From the NCBI RefSeq assembly GCF_000271845.1, contig NZ_JH719395.1:2952208-3016207 (forward strand): a stretch of 64,000 bases of DNA, read 5' to 3'. Below are positions 54,125-64,000 of the stretch, piece after piece. Position 1 is the first letter of the stretch. The number at the start of each line of letters is the position of its first letter. Position numbers and translations under genes: made by a program. The DNA comes from Rhizobium leguminosarum bv. trifolii WSM2297. GTDB taxonomy: Bacteria; Pseudomonadota; Alphaproteobacteria; Rhizobiales; Rhizobiaceae. The notes under the pieces were generated by a model. It had not been told where the DNA came from, ran no database searches, and was given only the letters and a program-made list of their open reading frames with translations.

Positions 54125-54349
54125 TCAGCGGAACAGGAAGACGCCGACAGCGAGTAGAATGATGAAAACGAAGAGGCCGCCGAGAAGGCCGGCGCCGCCG
54201 AAGAAACCGGCGGTCATCGCAAGCAGGAGGACGATGAGAAGCATCGAGCCGTATTTTGTGGCGGTGATGAACATGTCGTAGGTCTTTTCATGTTCCTTGT
54301 AATCCATCGGCGCGCCGGTCTCGACCGGTCCGGTATGATGTTCAGCCAT
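54125..54349 (-). CDS. aa3-type cytochrome c oxidase subunit IV
   Basis: This 74-residue protein is of the alphaproteobacterial subunit IV family (COX4_pro_2 type), small single- or two-helix subunits of the aa3 oxidase. It begins MAEHHTGPVETGAPMDYKEH, has the typical EHEKTYDMFITATKYGS segment before the first helix and a second hydrophobic stretch to the C-terminus. Location near pnt genes is common in alphaproteobacteria. Confidence 0.88.
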   Translation of the reverse strand: MAEHHTGPVETGAPMDYKEHEKTYDMFITATKYGSMLLIVLLLAMTAGFFGGAGLLGGLFVFIILLAVGVFLFR

Positions 54350-54571
54350 AAATATCGTCTCCCTGAAATGCCTCTGCGCTGCCTGATTCCCCCGGCTGGC
54401 GAGAGAAGTCCCTGCTTGCAGGAATTACACAATGACAGGCGAAAGCGCAATGCATGAGAATGCCGCAGCTTCGCGTCAAAACCACCGATCTCTATGAGGG
54501 CGTTGACCGCGGATCTGGTCATCGCCCCTCATTATTCTAACGCAGGTTCTCTCCCGGAAGAGAGGAAGAAA

Positions 54572-55324
54572 TCAGAGCGGCAGATCGGTTCCGAGTTGGC
54601 CCTGCGGCACGAAGCGCGCCGTCGGGATGATGGTGAGCGGCGGCAATGTGTCGTTGGGATTGCGCGAAAACATCATGCGCTGCTCGCTGGCGCTGGAGAT
54701 GAAGAAGGGGTAACGCGTCAACAGCTTGCGTCCGACCTCGACCACATTCGTCGCCATCAGCGTCACGTCAACCCCGTAACTCTCCGCCAGTCGGCCGGGC
54801 ACAATCGTATCGGCATAGAAGACCCGCTTGTAGAAGGCGGCATGAGGCGGCCGGACGGACTGAATAACGCGGTCCGCCCGGAAATAGGCTGCCGCCACGA
54901 TGGCGGGTCTCAGCGTCAGATAGGGAACCCATGGCATGTTGGCGGTGAGTTCAGGATCGGCCGCGAAACGCGCCGGGTCGATCAAGGTCAGCCCGGCGTC
55001 CAGAAGCTCATTCATCGCCTCGGGAAAGGCCTCTCCGGACCGGCTGATGCGATGCTCCGGCGTCACATTGTGAATTCGGATCGTACTGACCAATTCGCCA
55101 TAATAGTACAGACCGAAGATATAGGCATGGCTGTCGAAATCGACATCGTCCAATAGGCCTTCCGGGGCAAGCGACAGCGCGCCGTGGGCCTTGTACGCCT
55201 TGTAGCGCAGCCGTTCCACCTCCTCCATGTCTTCGCTGCTCTCAACACGGCGATATTCGACATGGTCCAAAATTTCCAAAATTTTCGTGCTGAAATCATT
55301 ACGCGTGAACAGTGTATCTGACAT
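54572..55324 (-). CDS. N-acyl amino acid synthase-like protein (FeeM family)
   Basis: This 250-residue protein resembles the FeeM catalytic domain, a GNAT/LuxI-like fold that joins a fatty acyl group from acyl-ACP to an amino acid such as tyrosine. Motifs seen are ERLRYKAYKAHGALS, then D-F-D-S-H-A-Y-I-F-G-L-Y-Y with VSTIRIHNVTPEHR, and FPEAMNELLDAGLTLIDPAR. The product is unknown here. It lies 137 bases downstream of the GGDEF/EAL gene on the same strand. Family assignment is likely; the lipid product is inference. Confidence 0.78.
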   Translation of the reverse strand: MSDTLFTRNDFSTKILEILDHVEYRRVESSEDMEEVERLRYKAYKAHGALSLAPEGLLDDVDFDSHAYIFGLYYYGELVSTIRIHNVTPEHRISRSGEAFPEAMNELLDAGLTLIDPARFAADPELTANMPWVPYLTLRPAIVAAAYFRADRVIQSVRPPHAAFYKRVFYADTIVPGRLAESYGVDVTLMATNVVEVGRKLLTRYPFFISSASEQRMMFSRNPNDTLPPLTIIPTARFVPQGQLGTDLPL

Positions 55325-55461
55325 ATTTTGATCCGCTCGTTAACGGATCATTAATCATACGCCAGCCAAATTTAGGCAAGGAAATCCGATAATTCGGCCC
55401 GTATATAAAGTATTAAGGTTAACGGCGCGGAGGACCTTGAGGGGAAAAAGCGGCGGAGCGC

Positions 55462-57765
55462 TCAGGCGACCTTGTTGCGGCGACGCTGAACGGTCCGGCG
55501 GCCGATGCCCTGCTGTAACAGCGGGATGTTCTTGGAAGGTACCGGCTGAGAGAAAACATAGCCCTGCACAAGATCGGTGCTGCGGTGCTTGTTGAGCAGG
55601 GCGAGCTGCTCTTCGGTCTCGACGCCCTCGATGACGATCTTCAGGCCCAGTTCGCGGGCGAGATGGACCGTACCGCGCAATAGCTTGAGACGGCGGTTAT
55701 CCTCGACGATGTTGCGGACGAAGGAGCGATCGATCTTGACGATATCGAGCGGCAGCGTGTCGAGATAGCTGAGGCTGGAAAAGCCGGTGCCGAAATCGTC
55801 GATGGCGATGGTGATGCCGCGGGCCCTGAGTTCCGCCAGGATGGCGCGCACGGCGGCCGGCTCGTCGATCAGGCAGCTTTCGGTGATTTCGAGATGCAGC
55901 CGCGCCGCGTCGAGGCCGGAATGGGCAAGCGCATCGGCGACCAGCTGAAGGATGTCGGCATCCCTGAGGTCCCGCGCCGAGAGGTTGACCGAGACGGCGA
56001 TGTGGTCCGGCCAGTTCTTGCATTCGCTGCAGGCCTTGAACAGGACGAAGCGGGTGATGTCGGAGATGATGCCCATATCCTCGGCGAGCCGGATGAAGAC
56101 ATCGGGCGGGATCGAGCCCTTCTCCGGATGCACCCAGCGCGCTAAGGCCTCGGCGCATTCGATCCGCGAACCGTCGGCCCGGAACATCGGCTGGAAGACC
56201 AGATGCAGAGCCTGGGCCGAAACCGCGTCGCGCAGATCCGCCTTCAGCTTCTGCTGCTCGATATAGCGGCCATCCATCTCCCGCTCGAAGCCGGATATGC
56301 CGCCCTTGAAGCGCGACTTGCTTTCGAACAGGGCAAGATCCGCCTTGACGCTCCATTCGTCCATCGCGAAGGCGGTACTTTCGAGGATCGCGTAGCCGGC
56401 GCTGAGCGAAACCAGGAAGGTCAGTTCGTCGACCTCGTAGTGACCCTGGATCGCGGCGTGCACGCGGCGGATTTCGATGTCGAGCGAGGCCGGCTCCTTC
56501 GCATGCGGAAAGAACAGGATGAACTGGTCGCCCATCAGCCGGCCGAGAATGGCGTTGCCGGAGGCCTGCTTGATGCGGGCGGCGATAGCGCAGAGCAGAT
56601 GATCGCCGGTGACGTGGCCACGCATGTCGTTGACATGTTTGAATTCGTCGATATCGAGAACCATGAAGCCGAGCGGCCCGGACTTCCGCTGATGTTTGGC
56701 GAGATACTCCTGCACCAGCTGCCCGAAATACTCTCTGTTCGGCAGGCCCGTCAGCGCATCGAAGCGGACCATATGCATGATTTTCTGTTCCGCCTTCACC
56801 CGGCTCGACACATCCTCGAAGATCAGCACGGCGCCGCCATCGGCCCTTCGGCTGGCGGAGAATTCGAGCGACAGGCCCTCGGGAAAATGAATGAGCGTGC
56901 GCGACAGGTTGCCTTCGGCGACCTGGGTCAGCTGGCGCAGGATGAGCTCCGGCTGCGAGGCGTCCATGAAGCTGTAGCGCGCGCCGTAACGCAGCACAGC
57001 GCCGAGGTCGCGGTCCTTCAGCCGTTCCGGCGCACCGATCTTCAAAAGCTCGCAGGCCTTGCGATTGACGACCTGGATACGGTTTTCGGCATCGACCATG
57101 ACCAGGCCGTGCGGCATGTTGTTGAGCGCCGTGTCGAAGCGGCCGGCGATGATGGTGATTTCCCGGCGCGCGATGACATTCTCGTAGAGAAACTCGCGCA
57201 CGCCGTTCGCCATGGCCCGCGTCGTCAGCCAGAAGGGAATGAGGAAGATCGACAGCAGGCCACGATAGAAATCCAGCGCCAGCAGGCTGCAGACGATCAT
57301 CGGCAGACAGCAGAAGAACGTCTGGAGGTCGACTGCGAAGCGCGAGCCGTAGTTGCGGCCGACGACGGAAACCATGGTCGCCATGGTGACGGAAATGCAG
57401 GCAAGCTCCGCAAAGGAATCATGCACGACGAAGATGGCGTAGCCGCTGGCGATGCCGAGCAGCGCGGTGGTGCAGGCTCCACTGCCAACGAGAACCCGCT
57501 CCCAACGCTCGATTCCGGCGTGCGACAGACCCTGCTTGTCGACACGATCGAACTGCTGGAAGATGGCCATGCGAGCGCCGAAAACCAGAAGGAAGGCGGC
57601 CGACAGCAGGATGTAGATGGAGTATTGCGTCTTGGCAGCCACGGCAAGGCACGTCGCAACATGCACGATCACGCCAACAAGAAGCGTCATGCGGTTCCCG
57701 GAAAGGGAGCTCACAAACGACAGATACACATCTAAAGGGACCCTGTTCGGGTTATCTGGCTTCAT
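55462..57765 (-). CDS. GGDEF/EAL c-di-GMP protein with degenerate GGDEF motif
   Basis: This 767-residue protein has an N-terminal membrane region with about five to six helices (residues 25-180), a PAS-like domain (about 205-310), a GGDEF domain (about 330-490) and an EAL domain (about 505-750). The cyclase signature is changed to MGDQF (GRLMGDQFILFF), so diguanylate cyclase activity is probably lost. The EAL motif is intact (EALARW) with NLSARDL, DDFGTGFSSL and KIDRSFV. The likely activity is c-di-GMP hydrolysis, possibly regulated by GTP binding in the dead GGDEF domain. The ATG at 57765 (MKPDNPNRVP) follows CAGGGAAAG. Confidence 0.9.
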   Translation of the reverse strand: MKPDNPNRVPLDVYLSFVSSLSGNRMTLLVGVIVHVATCLAVAAKTQYSIYILLSAAFLLVFGARMAIFQQFDRVDKQGLSHAGIERWERVLVGSGACTTALLGIASGYAIFVVHDSFAELACISVTMATMVSVVGRNYGSRFAVDLQTFFCCLPMIVCSLLALDFYRGLLSIFLIPFWLTTRAMANGVREFLYENVIARREITIIAGRFDTALNNMPHGLVMVDAENRIQVVNRKACELLKIGAPERLKDRDLGAVLRYGARYSFMDASQPELILRQLTQVAEGNLSRTLIHFPEGLSLEFSASRRADGGAVLIFEDVSSRVKAEQKIMHMVRFDALTGLPNREYFGQLVQEYLAKHQRKSGPLGFMVLDIDEFKHVNDMRGHVTGDHLLCAIAARIKQASGNAILGRLMGDQFILFFPHAKEPASLDIEIRRVHAAIQGHYEVDELTFLVSLSAGYAILESTAFAMDEWSVKADLALFESKSRFKGGISGFEREMDGRYIEQQKLKADLRDAVSAQALHLVFQPMFRADGSRIECAEALARWVHPEKGSIPPDVFIRLAEDMGIISDITRFVLFKACSECKNWPDHIAVSVNLSARDLRDADILQLVADALAHSGLDAARLHLEITESCLIDEPAAVRAILAELRARGITIAIDDFGTGFSSLSYLDTLPLDIVKIDRSFVRNIVEDNRRLKLLRGTVHLARELGLKIVIEGVETEEQLALLNKHRSTDLVQGYVFSQPVPSKNIPLLQQGIGRRTVQRRRNKVA

Positions 57766-58092
57766 CCACACTTTCCCTGTGCGCGGGGATTCTAGGCTCA
57801 ACCCTTTAAAAATTGATTTCAACGGAATCAAACATTTGGGTAAATTTTCTAAAACCAGAGGATGAACCGTGCAGCCTACACGCGCCAATACAGCTTTTTG
57901 GCGAGATTATGGAAATTTTTTATCCACGCCTGGGTTGTCTAATAATGAGACGCTCACACGGCCCGGTCAGCGCTTCTAAGACTATACTCCAAGGCGAGGC
58001 ATTTATCCTTCCAATTTCCAAGGCCGTGGTCTACATCGATTGCAAGAGGGAAAGCTGCCGGGAAAACGGCAGGACAAGAACAAGGGAAACGA
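57766..58092. other. Divergent intergenic region before the TRAP transporter
   Basis: No gene is supported here. The region is AT-rich for this genome around 57810-57860. A short hairpin CTGCCG-GGAAAA-CGGCAG lies about 30 bases before the dctQ start. AAGGGAAA before the ATG is its ribosome-binding site. Confidence 0.3.
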
Positions 58093-58632
58093 ATGTCGGG
58101 ACTTCTGGCGGCAAGCCGGCTGATCGATTCGGTCAGTCGGATCATGGGCAAACTTTCCGAATATATGGTGCTGTTCTGCTGTCTGATCAGCGCCGGAAAC
58201 GCCATCGTCCGCTACGCCTTCAACTACAGTTCGAACGGCTGGCTCGAGATCCAATGGTATCTCTTCGCCTTCGTCGTGATGCTCGGCGCCTCGCATGCGT
58301 TGCGCAACAACGAGCATGTCCGCGTCGACCTGATCTATGGTGCGGTTTCCGACAAGGCGAAGATCTGGATCGACATCGTCGGCCTCATCTTCTTTCTCAT
58401 CCCGGTTTGCGTCTTCCTCACCTGGCTATGCTGGCCCTTCTTCACGCTGTCCTACCAGCAGGGCGAAATATCGGGCAACGCCGGCGGACTGATCCGGTGG
58501 CCCGTGAAGCTGATCCTCGTGGCTGGCTTCGCACTGCTTTCCCTTCAAGGCGTTTCCGAGCTGATCAAGCGGATCGCCGCCCTCACCGGCGAAATCAGCA
58601 TCGACACCAAATACGAAAAGCCGCTGCAGTAG
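58093..58632 (+). CDS. dctQ: TRAP transporter small permease (DctQ family)
   Basis: This 179-residue protein has four membrane helices (about residues 20-36, 58-72, 96-120 and 140-160), with NGWLEIQWYLFAFVVMLGAS and A-L-R-N-N-E-H-V-R-V-D as in DctQ of carboxylate TRAP systems. It is the small membrane subunit and works with DctM. dctM follows after 20 bases. Confidence 0.9.
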   Translation: MSGLLAASRLIDSVSRIMGKLSEYMVLFCCLISAGNAIVRYAFNYSSNGWLEIQWYLFAFVVMLGASHALRNNEHVRVDLIYGAVSDKAKIWIDIVGLIFFLIPVCVFLTWLCWPFFTLSYQQGEISGNAGGLIRWPVKLILVAGFALLSLQGVSELIKRIAALTGEISIDTKYEKPLQ

Positions 58633-58652
58633 CGCGCCCTGGAGGAACGGTT

Positions 58653-60140
58653 TTGTTTGATTTCGGCATCATTCCGCCGGCCATGTTCCTGGGCATGGTC
58701 ATCTTCATGCTCTACGGGTTTCCGGTCGCTTTTTCGCTCGCCGCCGTCGGCATGTTCTTTGGCATCATCGGCATCATCACCGGCCATTTCAGCGAAGCCT
58801 TTCTGCAAGCGCTGCCGCTACGCTTTTTCGGCATCGTCTCCAACGACCTCCTGCTCGCCATTCCCTTCTTCACCTTCATGGGAGCGATATTGGAACGTTG
58901 CGGGCTGGCCGAAGATCTGCTCGAAGGCACCGGCAAGCTCTTCGGCGGCATTCCCGGCGGCCTCGCCTATGCCGTCATCCTCGTCGGCGCCGTGCTCGGC
59001 GCGATCACCGGCACGGTGGCCGCCTCCGTCATCACCATGGGCGTGATCTCGCTGCCGATCATGCTGCGTTATGGCTACAGCCCGCGCCTTGCCACCGGCG
59101 TCATCGCCGCTTCCGGCACCATAACGCAGGTGATCCCGCCTTCGCTGGTGCTCGTCGTTCTCGCCGATCAGCTCGGCCGGTCGGTCGGCGACATGTATCT
59201 CGGCGCCATCGGCCCCTCGATCCTGCAGGTGACGATTTTCGTGCTGTTCATCCTGGTGATGTCGATCATCCGGCCGAAATCGATGCCGCCGCTGCCGAAA
59301 GAGGTGCGCGGCGATTTCAACTGGGCGCTGCTGGTAAAGGTGCTGATGGGCATGGTGCCCTCGATCGTGCTGATCTTCCTGGTGCTCGGCACGATCTTCA
59401 TGGGCCTTGCAACGCCGACGGAAGCCGGTGCACTGGGCGTCGTCGGCGCCATGGCGCTCGCCGCCATGAATCGCCGCCTCACCTGGCCGCTGATCCGCGA
59501 AGCGATGGCATCGACCACCCACATCACATCGATGGTGGTGATGATCCTGATCGGCTCCACCTGTTTCAGCCTGGTGTTTCAGGGCATGGACGGCTCGCGC
59601 TGGATCGAGCACATGTTGTCGGGCATTCCTGGCGGCCCGGTCGGTTTTCTGATCTTCGTCAATATCTTCATCTTCGTGCTCGCCTTCTTCCTTGATTTCT
59701 TCGAGATCGCCTTCATCGTCATCCCGATGCTCGCCCCCGTCGCCTCCAGTCTCGGCATCGACCTGATCTGGTTCGGCGTCTTGATCTGCGTCAACATGCA
59801 GACGAGCTTCATGCATCCGCCCTTCGGCTTCGCGCTGTTCTACCTGCGTTCGATCGCCGGCAAGGACGTCAAAACCTCAGATATCTACATGGGTGCGCTC
59901 CCCTGGGTCGGCATGCAGCTGATCCTGGTGGCGATCGTGATCTTCTGGCCGCAATCGGTCACCTACTGGCTGGACCATGGCCCGAAGGTCGATCCGAACT
60001 CGATCAAGATCGAAGTCCCGGGCTTCGGCGGCCAGCTCGGCCTGCCGCCGCTCGGCGGCGGCAAGGACTCACCGCAGATTCCCGGCCTGACACTGCCACC
60101 GCTCGGCCTGCCGGGAGCACCGCCACCCCCCGCCAAATAA
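58653..60140 (+). CDS. dctM: TRAP transporter large permease (DctM family)
   Basis: This 495-residue protein has about 12 helices and family motifs in both halves (FFTFMGAILERCGLAEDLLE, GAITGTVAASVITMGVISLP, ASGTITQVIPPSLVLVVLAD). It drives sodium-coupled uptake of the substrate delivered by the periplasmic protein. I chose a TTG at 58653 because GGAGGAAC stands at normal distance. An ATG at 58684 is the alternative. A proline-rich C-terminal tail (GLPGAPPPPAK) is unusual for the family. Confidence 0.9.
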   Translation: MFDFGIIPPAMFLGMVIFMLYGFPVAFSLAAVGMFFGIIGIITGHFSEAFLQALPLRFFGIVSNDLLLAIPFFTFMGAILERCGLAEDLLEGTGKLFGGIPGGLAYAVILVGAVLGAITGTVAASVITMGVISLPIMLRYGYSPRLATGVIAASGTITQVIPPSLVLVVLADQLGRSVGDMYLGAIGPSILQVTIFVLFILVMSIIRPKSMPPLPKEVRGDFNWALLVKVLMGMVPSIVLIFLVLGTIFMGLATPTEAGALGVVGAMALAAMNRRLTWPLIREAMASTTHITSMVVMILIGSTCFSLVFQGMDGSRWIEHMLSGIPGGPVGFLIFVNIFIFVLAFFLDFFEIAFIVIPMLAPVASSLGIDLIWFGVLICVNMQTSFMHPPFGFALFYLRSIAGKDVKTSDIYMGALPWVGMQLILVAIVIFWPQSVTYWLDHGPKVDPNSIKIEVPGFGGQLGLPPLGGGKDSPQIPGLTLPPLGLPGAPPPPAK

Positions 60141-60154
60141 CAGAGCCAAAACAA

Positions 60155-60180
60155 AACCCCGGACCAAGTGATCCGGGGTT
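60155..60180. terminator. Bidirectional terminator between dctM and dctP
   Basis: AACCCCGGA and TCCGGGGTT form a perfect 9-bp stem around CCAAGTGA. On the minus strand the stem is followed by TTGTTTTGG. It serves convergent dctM and the binding protein gene. Confidence 0.75.
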
Positions 60181-60212
60181 CTGATATTCGTATCATGCGC
60201 CGATGGAAGCCC

Positions 60213-61406
<1,194 letters not shown>

Positions 61407-61610
61407 TCAAGCTTTAGTCTATTAGCCTTTGGCATCAGGACGGCAACAAGGGAATGCGAGTGCAACTATCAAAATCAGCGGCTTAGCAGCGAAGCCGGAG
61501 CCACAGGGCTGGTTCGGCCGTATTTTGGCCCGCTGACACAGCCAAGCGTTGACTTAAGGGCCGTTCTGGCGCCAGAAACACTGTGCAGAAAGATTTTTAC
61601 CGGGGTTGAT

Positions 61611-62390
61611 ATGACGAAACCGATCGTTGCCATTCCTGCCGATATCCGCAGCTTCGACGGCGCGACCTGGCATGCCGTGCAGCATCAATATGTGAGTGCC
61701 GCCTTGAACGCGGCCGGCGTCATGGCCTTCATCATCCCCGCCTTCGAGGCAGGCTACGATACCGACGCGATCCTCGACCGCGTCGACGGCCTCCTGGTTT
61801 CCGGCTCGGCCAGCAACGTGCATCCTTCTCTCTACGGTGCCGAGGCGAACGAGCGGGACGGTCCATTCGACCCCGCCCGCGACGCCACCAGCCTGCCGCT
61901 GATCCGCCGCGCTATCGACCGCGCCATCCCGCTTCTCGCCATCTGCCGCGGCATCCAGGAGCTGAACGTCGCGCTCGGCGGCTCGCTGGCAAGCGAGATC
62001 CACGAGCAGCCCGGCATTTGGGACCATCGTCGGCCGGACGGCGTCGACCGCGATGGCATGTACGCCGTTCGCCAAAGCGTCTACATCAAGGAAGGCTCCT
62101 GCATCGCAAGCATTCTCGGCCCCGGCGAAATTCGCGTGAATTCCCTGCACCGTCAGGCGATCGCCAGGACCGCGCCGCGCCTGCAGGTAGAAGCGATCGC
62201 CGAAGACGGCACGGTGGAGGCCGTCTCCGTCATCGACGCCAAGGCCTTCGCCGTCGGCGTGCAATGGCATCCGGAATACTGGGCCGAAACCGACAAGCCT
62301 TCGAACCAGCTATTTGAAGCTTTCGGCGACGCCGTCCGCGCCTACGCCGCCGGCAAGCTGTCGGTCACCCCCGCGCAGGCGATCGCCTAG
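61611..62390 (+). CDS. Class I glutamine-amidotransferase-like hydrolase (PuuD family)
   Basis: This 259-residue protein is of the gamma-glutamyl-GABA hydrolase group. The catalytic cysteine lies in LLAICRGIQELNVALGG, and the triad is completed by H and E in GVQWHPEYW. PuuD removes glutamate from gamma-glutamyl-GABA in polyamine degradation; other members act on gamma-glutamyl amides in amine metabolism. No other puu gene is present here. The ATG at 61611 follows GGGG weakly. The stop overlaps the convergent dehydrogenase gene by four bases. Confidence 0.88.
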   Translation: MTKPIVAIPADIRSFDGATWHAVQHQYVSAALNAAGVMAFIIPAFEAGYDTDAILDRVDGLLVSGSASNVHPSLYGAEANERDGPFDPARDATSLPLIRRAIDRAIPLLAICRGIQELNVALGGSLASEIHEQPGIWDHRRPDGVDRDGMYAVRQSVYIKEGSCIASILGPGEIRVNSLHRQAIARTAPRLQVEAIAEDGTVEAVSVIDAKAFAVGVQWHPEYWAETDKPSNQLFEAFGDAVRAYAAGKLSVTPAQAIA

Positions 62391-63343
62391 GCCTTTTGCG
62401 GCGTCTCCGGCACCGGCGTCAGCGCGGCTCCGGTCTCAAACCAGGCGATGAGATTGTCGGCGACGAGATCGGCCATGGCGTTGCGGGTCGGCACCGACGC
62501 GGAGGCGACATGCGGCAGCAGCACCGCATTGGCCGGTTCCAGCAGGCTGTCCGGCACGGTCGGCTCGTCATAGAAGACATCGAGACCGGCGGCTCCGAGC
62601 CCACCGGAAGTTAGCGCCGCGCTCAGCGCCTCCTCGTCTACCGTCCAGCCGCGGCCGACATTGACGAGAATGCCGTTCGGGCCGAGTGCGGCCAGAATAT
62701 CGGCACCGATCGTCTTGTGCGTCTGCGGCGTCTTCGGGACGATGGCGATCAGTGTATCCACCGCTTCCGCCAGCCCCTTCAGCGTCGAGTGATAATCATA
62801 GGGTACATCGGCATGGCGCGAGCGCGTGTGATAGCTGATCTTTACCTTGAACGGCTCCAGCCGCTTGGCGATTTCGAGGCCGATGCGGCCAAGGCCGTAA
62901 AGCCCGACATGGCGGCCCTTGAGCGAGAAACGCGACAGCGGATAGGTCGCGCCCGGTTTCCAGTTGCCGGCGCGCAGCCAGGCTTCGGCCCGCGGCAGTT
63001 CGCGGATGGTGTTCAACAGCAGACCGATTGCCGTATCTGCGACCTCGTCGTTCAAAACGTCAGGCGTATTGGTGACGACGATGCCCTTTTCGGCGGCGCG
63101 CCTCACATCCATACCGTCATAACCGACGCCGAAGCTGGCGATCACCTCGACAGCAGGCAGCTGATCCATCCAGGCGCCGGGAAAGGCGCCGGAGACGGCA
63201 ACGCCGCGGATGCGGCCGGCGGTCTCACTGTCGAGCGCAAGCTTTTCCGCGCGTGGGACGGCGATAATCTCGAAACGATCCTTCAGGCTTTCGAGAACAC
63301 GATCGTGTATCTTCCCAGGAACGAGAATGGCGATGCGGGACAT
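62387..63343 (-). CDS. 2-hydroxyacid dehydrogenase (GhrB/hydroxypyruvate reductase-like)
   Basis: This 318-residue D-isomer-specific dehydrogenase has the NAD-binding motif GLYGLGRIGLEIAKRL and catalytic residues in NVGRGWTVDE (Arg), EPTVPDSLLEPANAVLLPH (Glu, His). It probably reduces glyoxylate, hydroxypyruvate or another 2-ketoacid. It is divided from the LacI-family gene by 29 bases on the same strand, consistent with one operon and with the neighbouring 2-oxoacid transporter. Confidence 0.92.
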   Translation of the reverse strand: MSRIAILVPGKIHDRVLESLKDRFEIIAVPRAEKLALDSETAGRIRGVAVSGAFPGAWMDQLPAVEVIASFGVGYDGMDVRRAAEKGIVVTNTPDVLNDEVADTAIGLLLNTIRELPRAEAWLRAGNWKPGATYPLSRFSLKGRHVGLYGLGRIGLEIAKRLEPFKVKISYHTRSRHADVPYDYHSTLKGLAEAVDTLIAIVPKTPQTHKTIGADILAALGPNGILVNVGRGWTVDEEALSAALTSGGLGAAGLDVFYDEPTVPDSLLEPANAVLLPHVASASVPTRNAMADLVADNLIAWFETGAALTPVPETPQKA

Positions 63344-63372
63344 GGCTTTTCCTCTTGGGTGGCAGTCTTGGT

Positions 63373-64000
63373 TCAGGCGCGGGGCCGATGGGGGCTGGTG
63401 GACTGGCGGATGCGCATTTCCGGCTTGATCAGATGCATGCCGTCGGGCTCGTGGCTGCCGGCCAGACGATCGAGCAGCGCCCGGGCGGCCAGGCGTCCGA
63501 CCTCGGCCTGGCCGTTCCAGACGGTCGTCAGCGCTGGGGTGGCAATCGACGCTTCCTCGAGATCGTCATAACCGGTGACGGAAATGTCGCGGCCCGGCAT
63601 CAGGCCGGCGCGCGCAATGCCGTTCATCAGCCCGATCGCCACGAGATCGTTCCAGCAGACGGCCGCCGTCGGCTTCTGCGGCAGCGACAGGAAATGCACG
63701 GCGGCCTCGAAGCCACCCTGTTTCGAGCGCGGGCCGGGAATACGGAGGTTCGGATCGACCTCGATGCCCGCCTTGCGCAGCGCATTGACATAACCCTGGT
63801 AGCGGTCGCGGCCGGTGGAGGTCTGATCGGTGCCGCCGATCATGGCGATCGAGCGGTGGCCGAGGCCGATCAGGTGGTTGGTGGCCAGCGAGATGCCGTA
63901 GCTGTCGTCGCCGCGATAGGTCGGCAGGTCTTGGCCCTCCATCGAGCGGGCGACCAGGATCGCCGGCATGCCGTTTTCTTCTGCCAGCTGCACATCCTCA
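63373..64000 (-). CDS. LacI-family transcriptional regulator, C-terminal part (5' end outside window)
   Basis: The open frame runs off the right edge of the window. The last 208 residues form a periplasmic-binding-like effector domain with the GalR/LacI pattern (GISLATNHLIGLGHRSIAMIGG, PTAAVCWNDLVAIGLMNGIA, then ISVTGYDDLEEASIATPALT). The helix-turn-helix part lies outside. It probably controls the adjacent dehydrogenase and TRAP genes, but this cannot be tested here. Confidence 0.88.
   Translation of the reverse strand, partial: EDVQLAEENGMPAILVARSMEGQDLPTYRGDDSYGISLATNHLIGLGHRSIAMIGGTDQTSTGRDRYQGYVNALRKAGIEVDPNLRIPGPRSKQGGFEAAVHFLSLPQKPTAAVCWNDLVAIGLMNGIARAGLMPGRDISVTGYDDLEEASIATPALTTVWNGQAEVGRLAARALLDRLAGSHEPDGMHLIKPEMRIRQSTSPHRPRA

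Noticed and set aside
57813..58652. 280-codon in-frame extension upstream of dctM
   Set aside because: It overlaps dctQ in another frame, and its translation has no membrane segments. The TTG at 58653 has a good RBS and gives family length.

Overview
The window looks like a chromosomal segment of a Rhizobium species of the etli/leguminosarum type. The evidence is the high GC content, a RopA-type alphaproteobacterial porin, a CpdR C-terminus, a glgPBCA-pgm-glgX operon, a heterotetrameric sarcosine oxidase operon (soxBDAG), a three-gene proton-translocating transhydrogenase with a small aa3-oxidase subunit IV gene nearby, and intergenic palindromic elements about 100-108 bp long of the kind described in rhizobia. 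I see no insertion sequence, prophage, CRISPR array or plasmid replication module. Assignment to genus rests on family recognition only; no search was run.

Layout. 1-7 kb: the end of cpdR, tRNA-Val(GAC), the porin ropA, a secreted small protein, a degenerate nuclease-fold protein, an MgtC-family protein, two small genes (one behind a site matching the EcfG general-stress promoter), a DUF475/TerC-like membrane protein and a 56-residue gene. 7-16 kb: a tripartite tricarboxylate transporter (tctCBA), a separate periplasmic binding protein, a class III cyclase with TPR repeats, and the TctD/TctE two-component pair. 16-22.6 kb: a three-gene transglutaminase / ATP-grasp / alpha-E operon. 22.7-24 kb: an orphan TadG-like von Willebrand protein. 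24-35.3 kb: the complete glycogen operon. 35.3-42 kb: a MaoC-like hydratase, a VOC protein and soxBDAG. 42-47 kb: a FecR-domain protein and two more class III cyclases, one with a CHASE2 sensor and one with a c-type haem-binding DUF3365 sensor. 47-54.4 kb: rpsU, a TPR lipoprotein, an HWE-family histidine kinase, a DUF992 protein, pntB/pntAB/pntAA and a cytochrome oxidase subunit IV gene. 54.5-58 kb: a FeeM-like N-acyl amino acid synthase and a GGDEF/EAL protein whose GGDEF motif is degenerate. 58-64 kb: a TRAP transporter (dctQM with dctP convergent), a class I glutamine-amidotransferase-like hydrolase, a 2-hydroxyacid dehydrogenase and a truncated LacI-family regulator.

How the parts fit. 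Much of the window serves carbon storage and organic-acid or amine catabolism: glycogen turnover, tricarboxylate and probably 2-oxoacid uptake, sarcosine demethylation, and NADPH balance through Pnt. It is also rich in nucleotide second-messenger genes, with three class III cyclases of different sensor type and one c-di-GMP protein. The least characterised parts are the haem-c cyclase / CHASE2 cyclase / FecR trio (42-47 kb), the transglutaminase/ATP-grasp operon (16-22.6 kb) and the FeeM-like synthase next to the c-di-GMP protein (54.5-57.8 kb).
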